From contig JASGJA010000025.1 in the NCBI GenBank assembly GCA_049840935.1, positions 310,001 through 374,000 on the forward strand: 64,000 nucleotides of DNA. The letters are read 5' to 3'. This stretch comes from Mesorhizobium_G sp049840935 (GTDB lineage Bacteria > Pseudomonadota > Alphaproteobacteria > Rhizobiales > Rhizobiaceae). The notes beneath the pieces are model-generated. The model made no database searches and was not told the DNA's origin. It was given only the letters and a program-made list of their open reading frames with translations. The first letter of the stretch is position 1. Each line of letters opens with the position of its first letter. This document shows positions 8,613-17,494 of this stretch, piece by piece. The translations under genes were made by a program, and so were the position numbers.

Positions 8613-9782
8613 TTAACTCTCACCAAGTGCTGCGTTGAGAAGCGACAGCGCGCCCTTCTTCGTCAGCTTGATCGGGTTGCCACCAGCGGTCGGATCGACC
8701 ACGGCCATGTCGGCAATCAATGTCTTGCGCTTGTTGTCCATGTGCAGGTCTTTGATAAGGCCCTGCAACGTATTCGGAACTTTCAGTTCCTTGCGCAGCT
8801 TGAGAACAGCTTTGTTGAACCCGTCAAATCCGCCCTTGATGCCGCAATAGGCGGCGAGCCGCGCAATGCGCTCTTCAATGGCCTCGCGATTGAAGGCAAG
8901 CACGTATGGCATGAACACGGCGTTGGTCATGCCGTGATGGGTGTCGTAAAGCGCGCCGACAGGGTGCGACAGTGAGTGAATCGCGCCCAGCCCTTTTTGG
9001 AACGCCGTTGCGCCCATCGCAGCCGCGCTCATCATATTTGCGCGAGCGGTGATATCCTTGCCATTGGCAAAGGCTTTTGGAAGGTTTTCGAAAACGAGGC
9101 GAATGCCTTCGACCGCAACACCATCAGCCAAGGGATGATAGCCCGGTGCGCAATAGGCTTCGAGGCAGTGCGCGAATGCATCCATGCCGGTTCCGGCAGT
9201 GATGAAGGGCGGCATGCCAACCGAAAGTTCCGGGTCCGCGATCACGATGGCAGGCATCATTTTCGGGTGGAAAATAACTTTCTTCGTGTGGGTCGCTTCA
9301 TGAGTTACCACGGCGGCGCGTCCGACCTCCGAGCCTGTTCCTGCGGTCGTCGGTATAGCAACGATCGGAGCGATCTTGTCGGCGTCCGCGCGAGTCCACC
9401 AATCGCCGATGTCTTCAAAGTCCCAAACCGGGCGCGTCTGTCTGGCCTGAAACGCGATCAGCTTGCCGAGGTCGAGTGCCGAGCCTCCACCAAATGCGAT
9501 CACACCATCATGCTTACCTTTGAGGAAAACTGCTACGCCGGCTTCCAAATTCGACTCAACCGGATTTGGGCGGACTTCAGAAAAGACGCCGTAAGGAATC
9601 TTCGCATCGTCGAGCAGCTTTAGGGTTTTCGGCACGACCGGCAATTTGGCCAGTCCGGGATCGGTTACGAAGAGGGGCTTCTTTATACCGACCGCTTCCA
9701 GCACTTCCGGCAATTCAGCAATACGCCCCGCGCCGAAGCGTACGGTCGTGGGGTAATTCCATTTGGCAACGAGTTTGCTCAT
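8613..9782 (-). CDS. Iron-containing alcohol dehydrogenase
   Basis: NAD(P)-dependent, metal-containing group III alcohol dehydrogenase, 389 residues. The cofactor region includes FGGGSALDLGK (about 98-108). The metal site is formed by the Asp and His of GTGMDAFAHCLEAY (about 195-210) and the His residues of IHSLSHPVGALYDTHHG (about 265-282). It is the fifth gene of the permease/ligase/dehydrogenase cluster. In that context it would oxidise the hydroxyl group of a gamma-glutamylated amino alcohol, for example gamma-glutamylethanolamide, to the aldehyde used by the neighbouring aldehyde dehydrogenase. The enzyme family is certain; the substrate is inferred from neighbours. Confidence 0.9.
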   Translation of the reverse strand: MSKLVAKWNYPTTVRFGAGRIAELPEVLEAVGIKKPLFVTDPGLAKLPVVPKTLKLLDDAKIPYGVFSEVRPNPVESNLEAGVAVFLKGKHDGVIAFGGGSALDLGKLIAFQARQTRPVWDFEDIGDWWTRADADKIAPIVAIPTTAGTGSEVGRAAVVTHEATHTKKVIFHPKMMPAIVIADPELSVGMPPFITAGTGMDAFAHCLEAYCAPGYHPLADGVAVEGIRLVFENLPKAFANGKDITARANMMSAAAMGATAFQKGLGAIHSLSHPVGALYDTHHGMTNAVFMPYVLAFNREAIEERIARLAAYCGIKGGFDGFNKAVLKLRKELKVPNTLQGLIKDLHMDNKRKTLIADMAVVDPTAGGNPIKLTKKGALSLLNAALGES

Positions 9783-9811
9783 GATCGAACCTGTTTGAAT
9801 GTTGCGTTGCT

Positions 9812-9966
9812 ACCCCTCATCCGCCTGCCGGCACCTTCTCCCTCAAGGGGAGAAGGCAAAAACGTCAACGCTTCGCTCGTTCTGCAACGCTGGTGATTTG
9901 GCACGTCGGCGATAAAATCGCCCTTCTCCCCTTGAGGGAGAAGGTGCCGGCAGGCGGATGAGGGGT
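9812..9966. repeat. Long palindromic intergenic element, type B
   Basis: Arms of about 45 bases (9812-9856 and 9922-9966) are reverse complements around a 65-base loop. The arm contains CCTCATCCGCCTGCCGGCAC, a sequence I recognise as a frequent intergenic repeat in Rhizobiales. It fills the gap between the aldehyde and alcohol dehydrogenase genes of one operon. The transcript would therefore carry a large hairpin that could protect or reduce downstream expression. Confidence 0.85.
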
Positions 9967-9978
9967 CACTTTTCAATG

Positions 9979-11367
9979 TTAGATTTTTTCCCGCAAGTGA
10001 TAGCTCTTGGGGCGTGTGAGGTTGTCGTAGCCGATAGCTGACAGCGCCGCGCCCTTTCCGGTTTCCTTCACTCCGGTCCAGACAAGCGCCGGATCAAGGT
10101 AGTCACAGCGATTTATGAAGACCGTGCCCGTTTCGATCTGGTCGCCGATCTTCACGGCGTGGTCGGTATCAGCCGTCCAGACTGATGCGGTCAGGCCATA
10201 CTGGCTGTCGTTCATCAGCGCGACGGCTTCATCGTCATTGCGCACTTTCATGATGCCGACAATCGGGCCAAAGCTTTCCTCACGCATGACGCTCATCTGG
10301 TGATTGACGTTGGTCAGCACCTCGGCAGGCAGGTAGGGCGAACCCTCGCGATTGCGCTCGTCCTTGGTGTTCATATGTGCGGTCGCGCCTTTGCGTAGCG
10401 CTTCGGCCTTCTGCTCGCGGATAAGGTCCGCGAAACGCGCCTGCGCCATCGGCCCCATGGTGGTTGCTTCGTCCAGCGGATTGCCAAGGCCATAGGATTT
10501 CGTTTCCGCGATAAATCCCTCGACAAACTCGTCGTAGACCTTCTCGTGGACATAGATGCGCTCAATGCCGCAGCAGCACTGGCCCGAATTGAAGAATGCG
10601 CCTTCAACCAGATTGGCGACGGCGTGGTCCATTTTTGCATCGGGCAACACGTAGGCGGGGTCTTTGCCGCCGAGTTCAAGACCAAGCGTCATGAACGTGC
10701 CTGCTGCTGCCTTCTCGATGGCACGGCCACCTCCGACCGAGCCGGTGAAATTGACATGGTCGATCTTGCCGGAGCCAAGCAGCTTTTCCGTTTGGGCGTG
10801 GTTGAGCACGATGTTCTGGAATACGCCTTTCGGCAGGCCCGCCGCCTCGAAAGCCTTGGCAAAACGCTCACCCACAAGCAAGGTCTGCGCCGCGTGCTTA
10901 AGGATTACCGTTGAACCCGCGATCAGGGCGGGGACAATGGTGTTGACGGCGGTGAGATAGGGATAGTTCCACGGCGCGATGACCATCACGACGCCGAGCG
11001 GTTCTTTCTTCACATAGCGGCGGAAACCATCCTTCGGGTTGGATGCCATGACCGGCTTGAGCGCCTGTTCCGCGATCTCGACCATGTAGTTGGTGCGTTC
11101 TTTCACGCCGCCAAATTCGCCGCCGTAACGGATGGGGCGACCCATCTGCCACGCCAGTTCAGGCACGATCTCGTCGCTCATGCCTACCAGAGCTTCGAGC
11201 ATCTTGAGCGCGTATTTGCAGCGTTCGGCTATAGAAAGGGCAGCCCATCCGGGCTGCGCGGCACGCGCCGCTTCCACTGCCTTGTTTAATTGTGCATCGG
11301 TGGCGACGGGACGCTTGACATAAACCGAGCCGTCAACCGGCGTAATGAGCTTGACCGTTTCGGACAA
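9979..11367 (-). CDS. NAD(P)-dependent aldehyde dehydrogenase
   Basis: Aldehyde dehydrogenase superfamily enzyme, 462 residues. Visible are the Rossmann-side APWNYPYLTA (131-140), the active-site Glu of LELGGKDP (E231) and the nucleophile in FNSGQCCCG (C265 by the GQxC rule; three cysteines in a row). Its neighbours are a gamma-glutamyl ligase-like enzyme and an alcohol dehydrogenase, so it probably oxidises a gamma-glutamyl-aminoaldehyde to the acid (gamma-glutamylglycine if the starting amine is ethanolamine). PuuC-like action on gamma-glutamyl-aminobutyraldehyde is the alternative. Confidence 0.9.
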   Translation of the reverse strand: MSETVKLITPVDGSVYVKRPVATDAQLNKAVEAARAAQPGWAALSIAERCKYALKMLEALVGMSDEIVPELAWQMGRPIRYGGEFGGVKERTNYMVEIAEQALKPVMASNPKDGFRRYVKKEPLGVVMVIAPWNYPYLTAVNTIVPALIAGSTVILKHAAQTLLVGERFAKAFEAAGLPKGVFQNIVLNHAQTEKLLGSGKIDHVNFTGSVGGGRAIEKAAAGTFMTLGLELGGKDPAYVLPDAKMDHAVANLVEGAFFNSGQCCCGIERIYVHEKVYDEFVEGFIAETKSYGLGNPLDEATTMGPMAQARFADLIREQKAEALRKGATAHMNTKDERNREGSPYLPAEVLTNVNHQMSVMREESFGPIVGIMKVRNDDEAVALMNDSQYGLTASVWTADTDHAVKIGDQIETGTVFINRCDYLDPALVWTGVKETGKGAALSAIGYDNLTRPKSYHLREKI

Positions 11368-11406
11368 TTTCTTCCTCGTTCCTGTCTATGTTTTTCGTAC
11401 TGGCGA

Positions 11407-12777
11407 TTAGTAGCGCTCGAACCCGCGATGCAATTCCCAGTCGGTAATGCGGCGGTCGTATTCGAATTGCTCCCACTGTGCAGTATGCACGTAGTGCTCG
11501 ATGACATCTTCGCCAAAAGCGGCTTTCAGCATCTTGGATTTCGCCATCGTCTCCGTGGCTTCGCGTAGCGTCTTCGGGATTTCCGGCAGGCGAGAAGCCA
11601 TATAGGCATCACCCACGAATGGCTTTTGGAGTTCTAGCTTTTCATCGATGCCAGCGAGACCCGCAGCGATCAGGGCCGCGAAGGCGAGGTATGGATTAAG
11701 GTCTGCGCCTCCAATGCGGCATTCCATGCGGATTGCCTTTGTGCCTTCGCCACAGAGACGGAAGCCCGCTGTGCGGTTGTCCTCGCTCCACATGATCTTG
11801 GTGGGCGCGAATGTGCCGGACTGAAAGCGCTTGTAGGAGTTGATGTAGGGTGCGAGGAACCAGGTAAATTCCTTTGCATATTTAAGCTGGCCAGCGCTCC
11901 AGTTCTGGCCAAGCTTTGAAAGGGTCCACGGCTGGCTCTTGTCGAAGAACAGCGGGGTCTTGCCGTCCGCGCTCCACAGTGAATTGTGAATATGGCTGGA
12001 GTTACCCGCCAAACCGTAATTGTACTTGGCCATGAAGGTCACGGCCTTGCCTTCCTGATCGGCGATTTCCTTTGCGCCGTTTTTCAGGAACACATGGCGG
12101 TCAGCCATTTCCAGCGCTTCGGCGTAGCGCACATTGATTTCTTCCTGACCCGGCCCCCATTCGCCCTTTGAGTTTTCGATGGGTATGCCCGCTGCGTGCA
12201 TCTCATTGCGCAGGCGGCGCATGTAGCCTTCTTCCTTGGTGGTGATGCCGATCTGATAGTCACCAATGTAGGGAGAAGCGGAGTTCAAATTCTGCCAATG
12301 CTTGGCGCGTGCCGAGTCATATGTCTCGGTCAGCAGGTAGAATTCCAGTTCGGAAGCGAAGTAGCCGATATAGCCGCGCTCCTTGAGGCGTTCGACCTGC
12401 CTGCGCAGGATCGCGCGCGGCGAATGCGGCAAGTCCTTGTGGTGATGGTGGTCCTGAATGTCGCAAATGACCAGCGCAGTTTTTTCCAGCCACGGCACGC
12501 GGCGCATGGTGTTGAGATCGGGCTTCAGGACAAAATCGCCATAGCCTTGGCTCCAGCTTGCAGCCTTATAGCCCGGAACCGGCTCCATATCGATGTCGAG
12601 CGCCAGCAGATAATTACAGCCATGCGTTTCGTCGGAAGCGGATTCCGCAAAGAAGGAGGCGAGAAAGCGCTTGCCGAAGAGGCGACCCTGCATGTCAACG
12701 CCGCAAGCCAGCACCGTATCTATGTCGCCTGCGGCGATTGCTTTTTTCAGTTCGTCAAACGACAAATTCGCGGACAT
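11407..12777 (-). CDS. Glutamine synthetase-like gamma-glutamylamine ligase (GlnA4/PuuA/IpuC type)
   Basis: Class I glutamine-synthetase fold, 456 residues. The fold motifs are clear: ELEFYL (143-148), EWGPGQEEI (206-214), GNSSHIHNSLW (258-268), NRTAGFR (334-340) and RMECRIGGADLNPYLAF (350-366). The protein has a short N-terminal domain. It lies in a catabolic operon with an ethanolamine-type permease and two dehydrogenases and not beside glnB, which fits the PuuA/IpuC/GlnA4 group. Members of this group attach glutamate to amines with ATP. The likely substrate is ethanolamine, on the basis of the permease; a polyamine or another amino alcohol is possible. It is unlikely to be the housekeeping glutamine synthetase. 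Confidence 0.85.
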   Translation of the reverse strand: MSANLSFDELKKAIAAGDIDTVLACGVDMQGRLFGKRFLASFFAESASDETHGCNYLLALDIDMEPVPGYKAASWSQGYGDFVLKPDLNTMRRVPWLEKTALVICDIQDHHHHKDLPHSPRAILRRQVERLKERGYIGYFASELEFYLLTETYDSARAKHWQNLNSASPYIGDYQIGITTKEEGYMRRLRNEMHAAGIPIENSKGEWGPGQEEINVRYAEALEMADRHVFLKNGAKEIADQEGKAVTFMAKYNYGLAGNSSHIHNSLWSADGKTPLFFDKSQPWTLSKLGQNWSAGQLKYAKEFTWFLAPYINSYKRFQSGTFAPTKIMWSEDNRTAGFRLCGEGTKAIRMECRIGGADLNPYLAFAALIAAGLAGIDEKLELQKPFVGDAYMASRLPEIPKTLREATETMAKSKMLKAAFGEDVIEHYVHTAQWEQFEYDRRITDWELHRGFERY

Positions 12778-12814
12778 TCAGCGCACTCCCGAAACCATTC
12801 CGATTTTGTGAAGA

Positions 12815-12836
12815 CCCGGCTGCCGAAGCAGCCGGG
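12815..12836 (-). terminator. Hairpin between permease and ligase genes
   Basis: Nine-base perfect stem (12815-12823 with 12828-12836) closed by a stable CGAA/TTCG tetraloop, in the 86-base gap between the permease stop and the ligase start. There is no T-run, so an mRNA-stabilising or attenuating role is more likely than full termination. Confidence 0.5.
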
Positions 12837-12863
12837 CCGGTAAATTGTCTTGCGTGTTGCAGC

Positions 12864-14363
12864 TCAGGCTTTCGTCTTATGCTCAAGCGCAAACTCTTCT
12901 TCCGGCGAGAGAATGAGTTTGTGACGCCCAATCAGCGCAAAGTAAATTATGCCAATCGCGAACCACAGGATCACCCAGATCACGCCTTTGAAGAAGTTCG
13001 GATCCTGCACCTGATAGGACAGGGTGATGAGCGCGATCACGATGGTGACGATAGCGCCCGGAACACCGAATGGGCTGCGATACGGGCGAACCATATTAGG
13101 CTGGTTCTTGCGCAGCAGGATGAACGAAGCAGCCTGCGCTATGTAAGAGCACATTGCGCCGAACACTGCCATGTTTAGCAGAACGGAGCCGATCAACGAG
13201 CCAGCCTGTTCGCCGCCCAACGAGAACCACATTGCCATCATGATGGCGAGGCCAAGCAATGCGCCTGCAATCATCGCGACATGCGGAGTCTTGTAGTTCT
13301 GATGCGTAACGGAGAGCGCGTTCGGGAAATAACCCGCGCGAGCCAGCGAATACACCTGGCGGCCCATTGCGAAGACGATGGTGTGGAAGGACGCGATCAG
13401 GCCGACCAGTGCCACCAGACCCAGGATGACCGCGCCGGAGTCACCGTAGATTGCGCGGAAGCCGTCCAGCAGTGGTTCACCCGATGAACTCAGCTTGAAC
13501 GCGCCGACGCCGATCACCGACGGGTTCAGCAGCACGATCATGAAGGCCGAAACCATCAGCGTCAGTATACCCGCGATAATGCCGCGCGGCATGTCGCGCT
13601 TCGGATCGACGGACTCTTCTGCCGCCAGCGGAAGCTGTTCGATGGCGAGGAAGAGCCAGACTGCGAAAGGCAAGGTGGCCAGAACGCCGGAGAAACCGAA
13701 CGGGAAGAACGAGCCGTTACCTTCCGGAAGCTCCACCGCTGCACCATCAGGCCCAACGCCGATGTTCAAAGCCCAGCGAGAAAAATCCATGTTCGGAATT
13801 GCGCTCAACCAGAACACAACCAGCACCGCCAAAGATGCCAGCGTGACAATCAAGGTGACGCGGAACGAAAGCGCGACACCGAAGATGTTCAGCACGAGGA
13901 AGGCTATGTAGGTGATGATCCACCATATGTAAGGCGGAATATCGCCTCCCACGATGCCTCCGACATAAGACCCGATGAAGAAGGCAATGACAGCGGGTGT
14001 CACGACATATTCCACGTTTTCGCACAGGCCGGTGATGAAGCCGCCCCAAGGCCCCATCGCGGTGCGCGCGAAAGAATAGGCAGCGCCGGTGTGCGGCAGT
14101 GCCGGAGACATTTCGGCGATACAGAATACAAGGCCAAGATACATGATGGCGATAATGATGCCCGCCACCAGCATGCCGCCCCAGCCGCCAGTGGAAAAGC
14201 CAAAGTTCCAGCCCGAAAAGTGGCCTGAAACGACCGCGCCTACGCCCAGCGCCCAAAGGTGCCAGACATTAGCGTGACGCACGAGTTCGCGCTGTTCAAA
14301 ATATGATTTGTCGCGGCGCTCATAAGCTATGCCGCCTGCTTCATGCTTAGTCCCGTTTGCCAT
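12864..14363 (-). CDS. APC-family permease, ethanolamine transporter (EAT) type
   Basis: Amino acid-polyamine-organocation permease, 499 residues from the ATG at 14363, which has GAGGGGAA just upstream. An in-frame ATG at 14381 overlaps the previous gene and is less likely. About twelve membrane segments are visible. The N-terminal block HLWALGVGAVVSGHFSGWNF and the stretch IAEMSPALPHTGAAYSFART followed by MGPWGGFITGLCENVEYV closely match the ethanolamine permease subgroup as I know it. This is the best clue to the substrate of the cluster. It lies between the amidohydrolase-like gene and the ligase. Confidence 0.87.
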   Translation of the reverse strand: MANGTKHEAGGIAYERRDKSYFEQRELVRHANVWHLWALGVGAVVSGHFSGWNFGFSTGGWGGMLVAGIIIAIMYLGLVFCIAEMSPALPHTGAAYSFARTAMGPWGGFITGLCENVEYVVTPAVIAFFIGSYVGGIVGGDIPPYIWWIITYIAFLVLNIFGVALSFRVTLIVTLASLAVLVVFWLSAIPNMDFSRWALNIGVGPDGAAVELPEGNGSFFPFGFSGVLATLPFAVWLFLAIEQLPLAAEESVDPKRDMPRGIIAGILTLMVSAFMIVLLNPSVIGVGAFKLSSSGEPLLDGFRAIYGDSGAVILGLVALVGLIASFHTIVFAMGRQVYSLARAGYFPNALSVTHQNYKTPHVAMIAGALLGLAIMMAMWFSLGGEQAGSLIGSVLLNMAVFGAMCSYIAQAASFILLRKNQPNMVRPYRSPFGVPGAIVTIVIALITLSYQVQDPNFFKGVIWVILWFAIGIIYFALIGRHKLILSPEEEFALEHKTKA

Positions 14364-14377
14364 TGGAGTTCCCCTCG

Positions 14378-15190
14378 TCAAGTGTTGGCAGTTATTGCCG
14401 GGCGTTCAATCGTCCGGTCGTTGTTTTGATCACTTTCCGCTATGTGCGGAGACAGGATTTCCGCAAGCCGCCTTGCCCACCTCGATTGAGCGGCTTTATT
14501 CTGAATTTCATCATTGCGAATTTCGATCATCACGCAGGCGAGGCCATGAGCCCGCCCATGCTTTTCGAGCGTGAAGTACACGCGATCCGCTGGCGAATAG
14601 GGTTCATTGTCGCCGACGACGATGTCATTGCCTCTTTTCAATTCCAGCAGCAGCGGCGTTGAAAGACGCAAATCGTCGTCGTGAAGAATGCCAATATGCC
14701 AAGGCCGGGAAACACCCTTGTATACGGGCGTGAAAGAATGGATGGAAACAAGGCTCGTTTCTCGACCCTGCGAAATTCGCGTTTCGACCAACTCCCCAAT
14801 CGCATTGTGAAACGGATCGTAAGCCAGTGCCACGCGCTCGGCGCGTTGAGCCGCGCTGAGATTTTGATTTCCGGGGATGGTGGTGGTTTCGCTGACTTCC
14901 CAAATCAGGTCCGGCGCGTCAAGCGGGCGATTGCAATCGATGATCAAACGGGAAATGCCGGACTCGATCAGGGGAGCATCCATCAATTCAGACATCATCT
15001 GCGCGACAGGCGCGGCACCCGGATCCCACGCGATATGCTTTGAGAGATCGCCCTTTTCCAGACCGAGCGTGCCGAACTCAGTCGGCACGAAATTGGAAGC
15101 GTGGTCGCAGATAAGTACGAAGGGACTCGTGCCATGCCTGTTCGAAACTCGAACCGGCTCGAACGCCTGATTTGCGTTCCTTGGCTCCAT
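14378..15190 (-). CDS. N-formylglutamate amidohydrolase-family enzyme
   Basis: Zinc hydrolase of the N-formylglutamate amidohydrolase family (HutG-like), 270 residues. Likely metal and substrate motifs are LICDHASNFVP (about 26-36), WDPGAAPV (about 54-61), RLIIDCNRP (about 81-89) and SIHSFTPVYKG (about 148-158). It is the first gene of the minus-strand operon and ends 14 bases before the permease start. No other hut gene is near. In this setting it could hydrolyse the terminal gamma-glutamyl amide (for example gamma-glutamylglycine) and release glutamate; that role is an inference. Confidence 0.82.
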   Translation of the reverse strand: MEPRNANQAFEPVRVSNRHGTSPFVLICDHASNFVPTEFGTLGLEKGDLSKHIAWDPGAAPVAQMMSELMDAPLIESGISRLIIDCNRPLDAPDLIWEVSETTTIPGNQNLSAAQRAERVALAYDPFHNAIGELVETRISQGRETSLVSIHSFTPVYKGVSRPWHIGILHDDDLRLSTPLLLELKRGNDIVVGDNEPYSPADRVYFTLEKHGRAHGLACVMIEIRNDEIQNKAAQSRWARRLAEILSPHIAESDQNNDRTIERPAITANT

Positions 15191-15214
15191 GCGGCTCCCC
15201 TTGGGCCTTGTAAC

Positions 15215-15232
15215 GAATGATACGTATCGTTC
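15215..15232. promoter_or_regulatory. Candidate operator in the divergent promoter region
   Basis: GAATGATACGTATCGTTC is an 18-base palindrome with one mismatched pair, centred on TACGTA, 25 bases upstream of the amidohydrolase start. A second weaker repeat follows at 15236-15257 (AATTCGTC with GATGAATT). The 144-base region lies between the cluster and the divergent RpiR-type regulator gene, so both may be binding sites for that regulator. Confidence 0.55.
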
Positions 15233-15334
15233 AAAAATTCGTCATTGTGGATGAATTCATACAAATTTTCTGTCATTGTCAAACGTGTTTTTTAACCGTT
15301 TCAGAATTCATAGCGAATTGCGAAGGGGGAGGGC

Positions 15335-16163
15335 ATGGAACCAAGCATTGCAGAGCGTATAGCGGACCGCATCGACCAGATGCCGGCGGGCGAACGCCGT
15401 GCAGCGCAGACGCTTATCGCGAATTATCCGCTGATCGGATTGAGGACCGTGGCGGAGTTTGCACAGCAGGCAGAGGTTTCTTCCCCTACGATCCTGCGGT
15501 TCGTCGCGCGCTTGGGTTTTCTGAATTATCCCGATTTTCAGGCAGCGCTGCAGGCCGAACTGGCTGCACAGTTGCAATCGCCTCTTTCGCGAACCGCAAT
15601 ACCTACAACGGTGGCTCCTGCCGAGGCTGCGAGCATTGTGGATTCGGTCGTGGAAAACATACGCGAGACTTTTCAGCATATTTCCGCAAAACAATTTTCT
15701 GCGGTGGCGCTGCGTCTTTCCGATCCGCGAAGCCGAATCTACCTTGCAGGCGGACGCTTTAGCGATCCGATAGCACGCTATCTGGCGGCACATCTGGCAC
15801 TGCTTCGGACCGGCGTGGTGCATCTTTCCGGGCAGGAAAGCACCTGGCACGACAAGCTGGCGGACATGAGCAAGAAGGATTGTCTGGTAGCCTTTGATAT
15901 AAGGCGATACCAGACAGGGCTTGCCGACTTCGCTGAAAAGGCCGCGCGGCGCGGGGTCACAATCATTCTGTTCACGGACCAATGGGTTTCGCCCATCGCG
16001 CGCTTTGCGCGGCATGTAATCTCTGCGCGTACGGCCTCGCCGTCGGCATGGGATTCGTCTGCTGCGCTGTTCGTGCTGGCGGAAACGCTGATTGACGCTG
16101 TTACGCGCGAGCGCGCAGAGCAGGGCGCAAAGCGAATGCAGGACATCGAGTTCCCTGCGTTAA
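15335..16163 (+). CDS. RpiR-family transcriptional regulator (frame shifted near its end)
   Basis: Regulator with an N-terminal helix-turn-helix (TVAEFAQQAEVSSPTILRFV, about 38-57) and a C-terminal SIS domain (about 115-250). It is divergent from the amine cluster and is the likely local regulator. As written the frame continues past RMQDIE to a stop at 16279 through a cysteine-rich tail unlike the family. Dropping one T at 16151/16152 gives RMQDIESLR and a stop at 16161-16163, about 275 residues, the normal size. I therefore give the corrected end. A GGGGGAGGG run just before the ATG serves as ribosome site. Confidence 0.8.
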
Positions 16164-16335
16164 GCTGCTGTTGTTGGCGTAACAATTTCGTTTGTTACGG
16201 AATTGTAAGGTGCCGCTCGAATGCCCTTGTCATAAAGGTGTTCGCGATCCTCTGGCGAGTTTCGCGTACTGGGTTATGATTAATTGACGGCCCGCATCGA
16301 TGCCGCGCTTGAGGCAGAAACAATTTGGAGTTTGC

Positions 16336-17493
16336 ATGGCCGCCTGGAAGCAATTGGTTTTGGCGCTGGCGATATTGATTGCCGCGGGCGTGCTTTGGGT
16401 CTTTTTCTTCCCCGGTGTACGGCAGACATTGGCAGGATTGGGGTTCAATGTTGGTTCGTCCGAAAAGGCGGTCCACGAAGCGGGTAACGGCGATGGTTCC
16501 GGTGGACAGCGCGGCCCAAGCGAAGTGATAGCTGCTGCAGTAACCTCCGCGACAATCAACGACAGGCTTTCCGCTATCGGTACGGGGCAGGCCAATGCGT
16601 CCGTGGTTGTAAATCCATTTGTGGCGGGCCGCATTGTTGAGATCGGCGTTCAGCCCGGCGGCAAAGTTGACGTGGGCACAGTGCTGGCAAAACTTGATTC
16701 CGACTCCGAAGAAATTGCGCTCGACCGCGCCAATCTTTCCGTGGAGGACGCAACGACGAAGCTGGAACGGGTGCGCGCACTGCGCAACACGAATACAGCG
16801 ACGGCGGTCCAGTTTGCCGATGCAGAAATTGTGCTGAGCAACGCAAAGCTCGAACAGCGCAATGCGGAACTTGCGCTTGCCCGTCGTTCGGTGCGCTCAC
16901 CAATCGCGGGCATTGTGGGCATTCTGCCGATCGAGATCGGCGATTACGTAACCACGCAAACGCCAATCGCGACGATTGATGATCGCTCAAGTATCAAGGT
17001 TGATTTCTGGGTGCCGGAACGCTTTGCCAGCGAAATCGTCGTGGGCCAGCCGGTCAGCGCTTCGCCGGTTGCGCGGCCCGGCGATATGCTTGAAGGCAAG
17101 ATCACCGCCGTCGACAACAGGCTGGATCAGACGAGCCGCACAATGCAGGTGCAGGCGACTATTCCGAACAGGGACGACAGGCTGCGGGCGGGCATGTCAT
17201 TTCAAGTGACTATGAAATTTCCGGGCGACACATATCCGGCTGTCGAGCCGTTGGCGATCCAATGGGGATCGGACGGTGCATTCGTTTGGGTGGTGCGCGA
17301 GGGCAAAGGGGAGCGCGTTCCTGTGCGCATTGTTCAACGCAACACGGAGACGGTGCTGGTTCAAGGCAACGTCACCGAAGGTGAGATGGTCGTAACCCAA
17401 GGCGTCCATCTGGTGCGGCAGGGCAGCGCGCTGCGCATAGCGGGACGTGATACGAGCGCCAACGGTAACCCGACGGTCGCGAGTGGCGGATGA
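16336..17493 (+). CDS. RND efflux periplasmic adaptor (membrane fusion protein)
   Basis: Membrane-fusion subunit of a tripartite efflux pump, 385 residues from the ATG at 16336 (GGAG at 16327-16330). A start at 16300 is possible but has no clear ribosome site. An N-terminal anchor (LVLALAILIAAGVLWVFFF) is followed by a glycine-rich linker, a lipoyl-like domain (IVEIGVQPGGKVDVGTVLAKLD), an alpha-helical hairpin (about 120-175) and beta-barrel domains. It ends one base before the RND gene. No TolC-type outer membrane gene is adjacent. Confidence 0.9.
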   Translation: MAAWKQLVLALAILIAAGVLWVFFFPGVRQTLAGLGFNVGSSEKAVHEAGNGDGSGGQRGPSEVIAAAVTSATINDRLSAIGTGQANASVVVNPFVAGRIVEIGVQPGGKVDVGTVLAKLDSDSEEIALDRANLSVEDATTKLERVRALRNTNTATAVQFADAEIVLSNAKLEQRNAELALARRSVRSPIAGIVGILPIEIGDYVTTQTPIATIDDRSSIKVDFWVPERFASEIVVGQPVSASPVARPGDMLEGKITAVDNRLDQTSRTMQVQATIPNRDDRLRAGMSFQVTMKFPGDTYPAVEPLAIQWGSDGAFVWVVREGKGERVPVRIVQRNTETVLVQGNVTEGEMVVTQGVHLVRQGSALRIAGRDTSANGNPTVASGG

Positions 17494-17494
17494 A

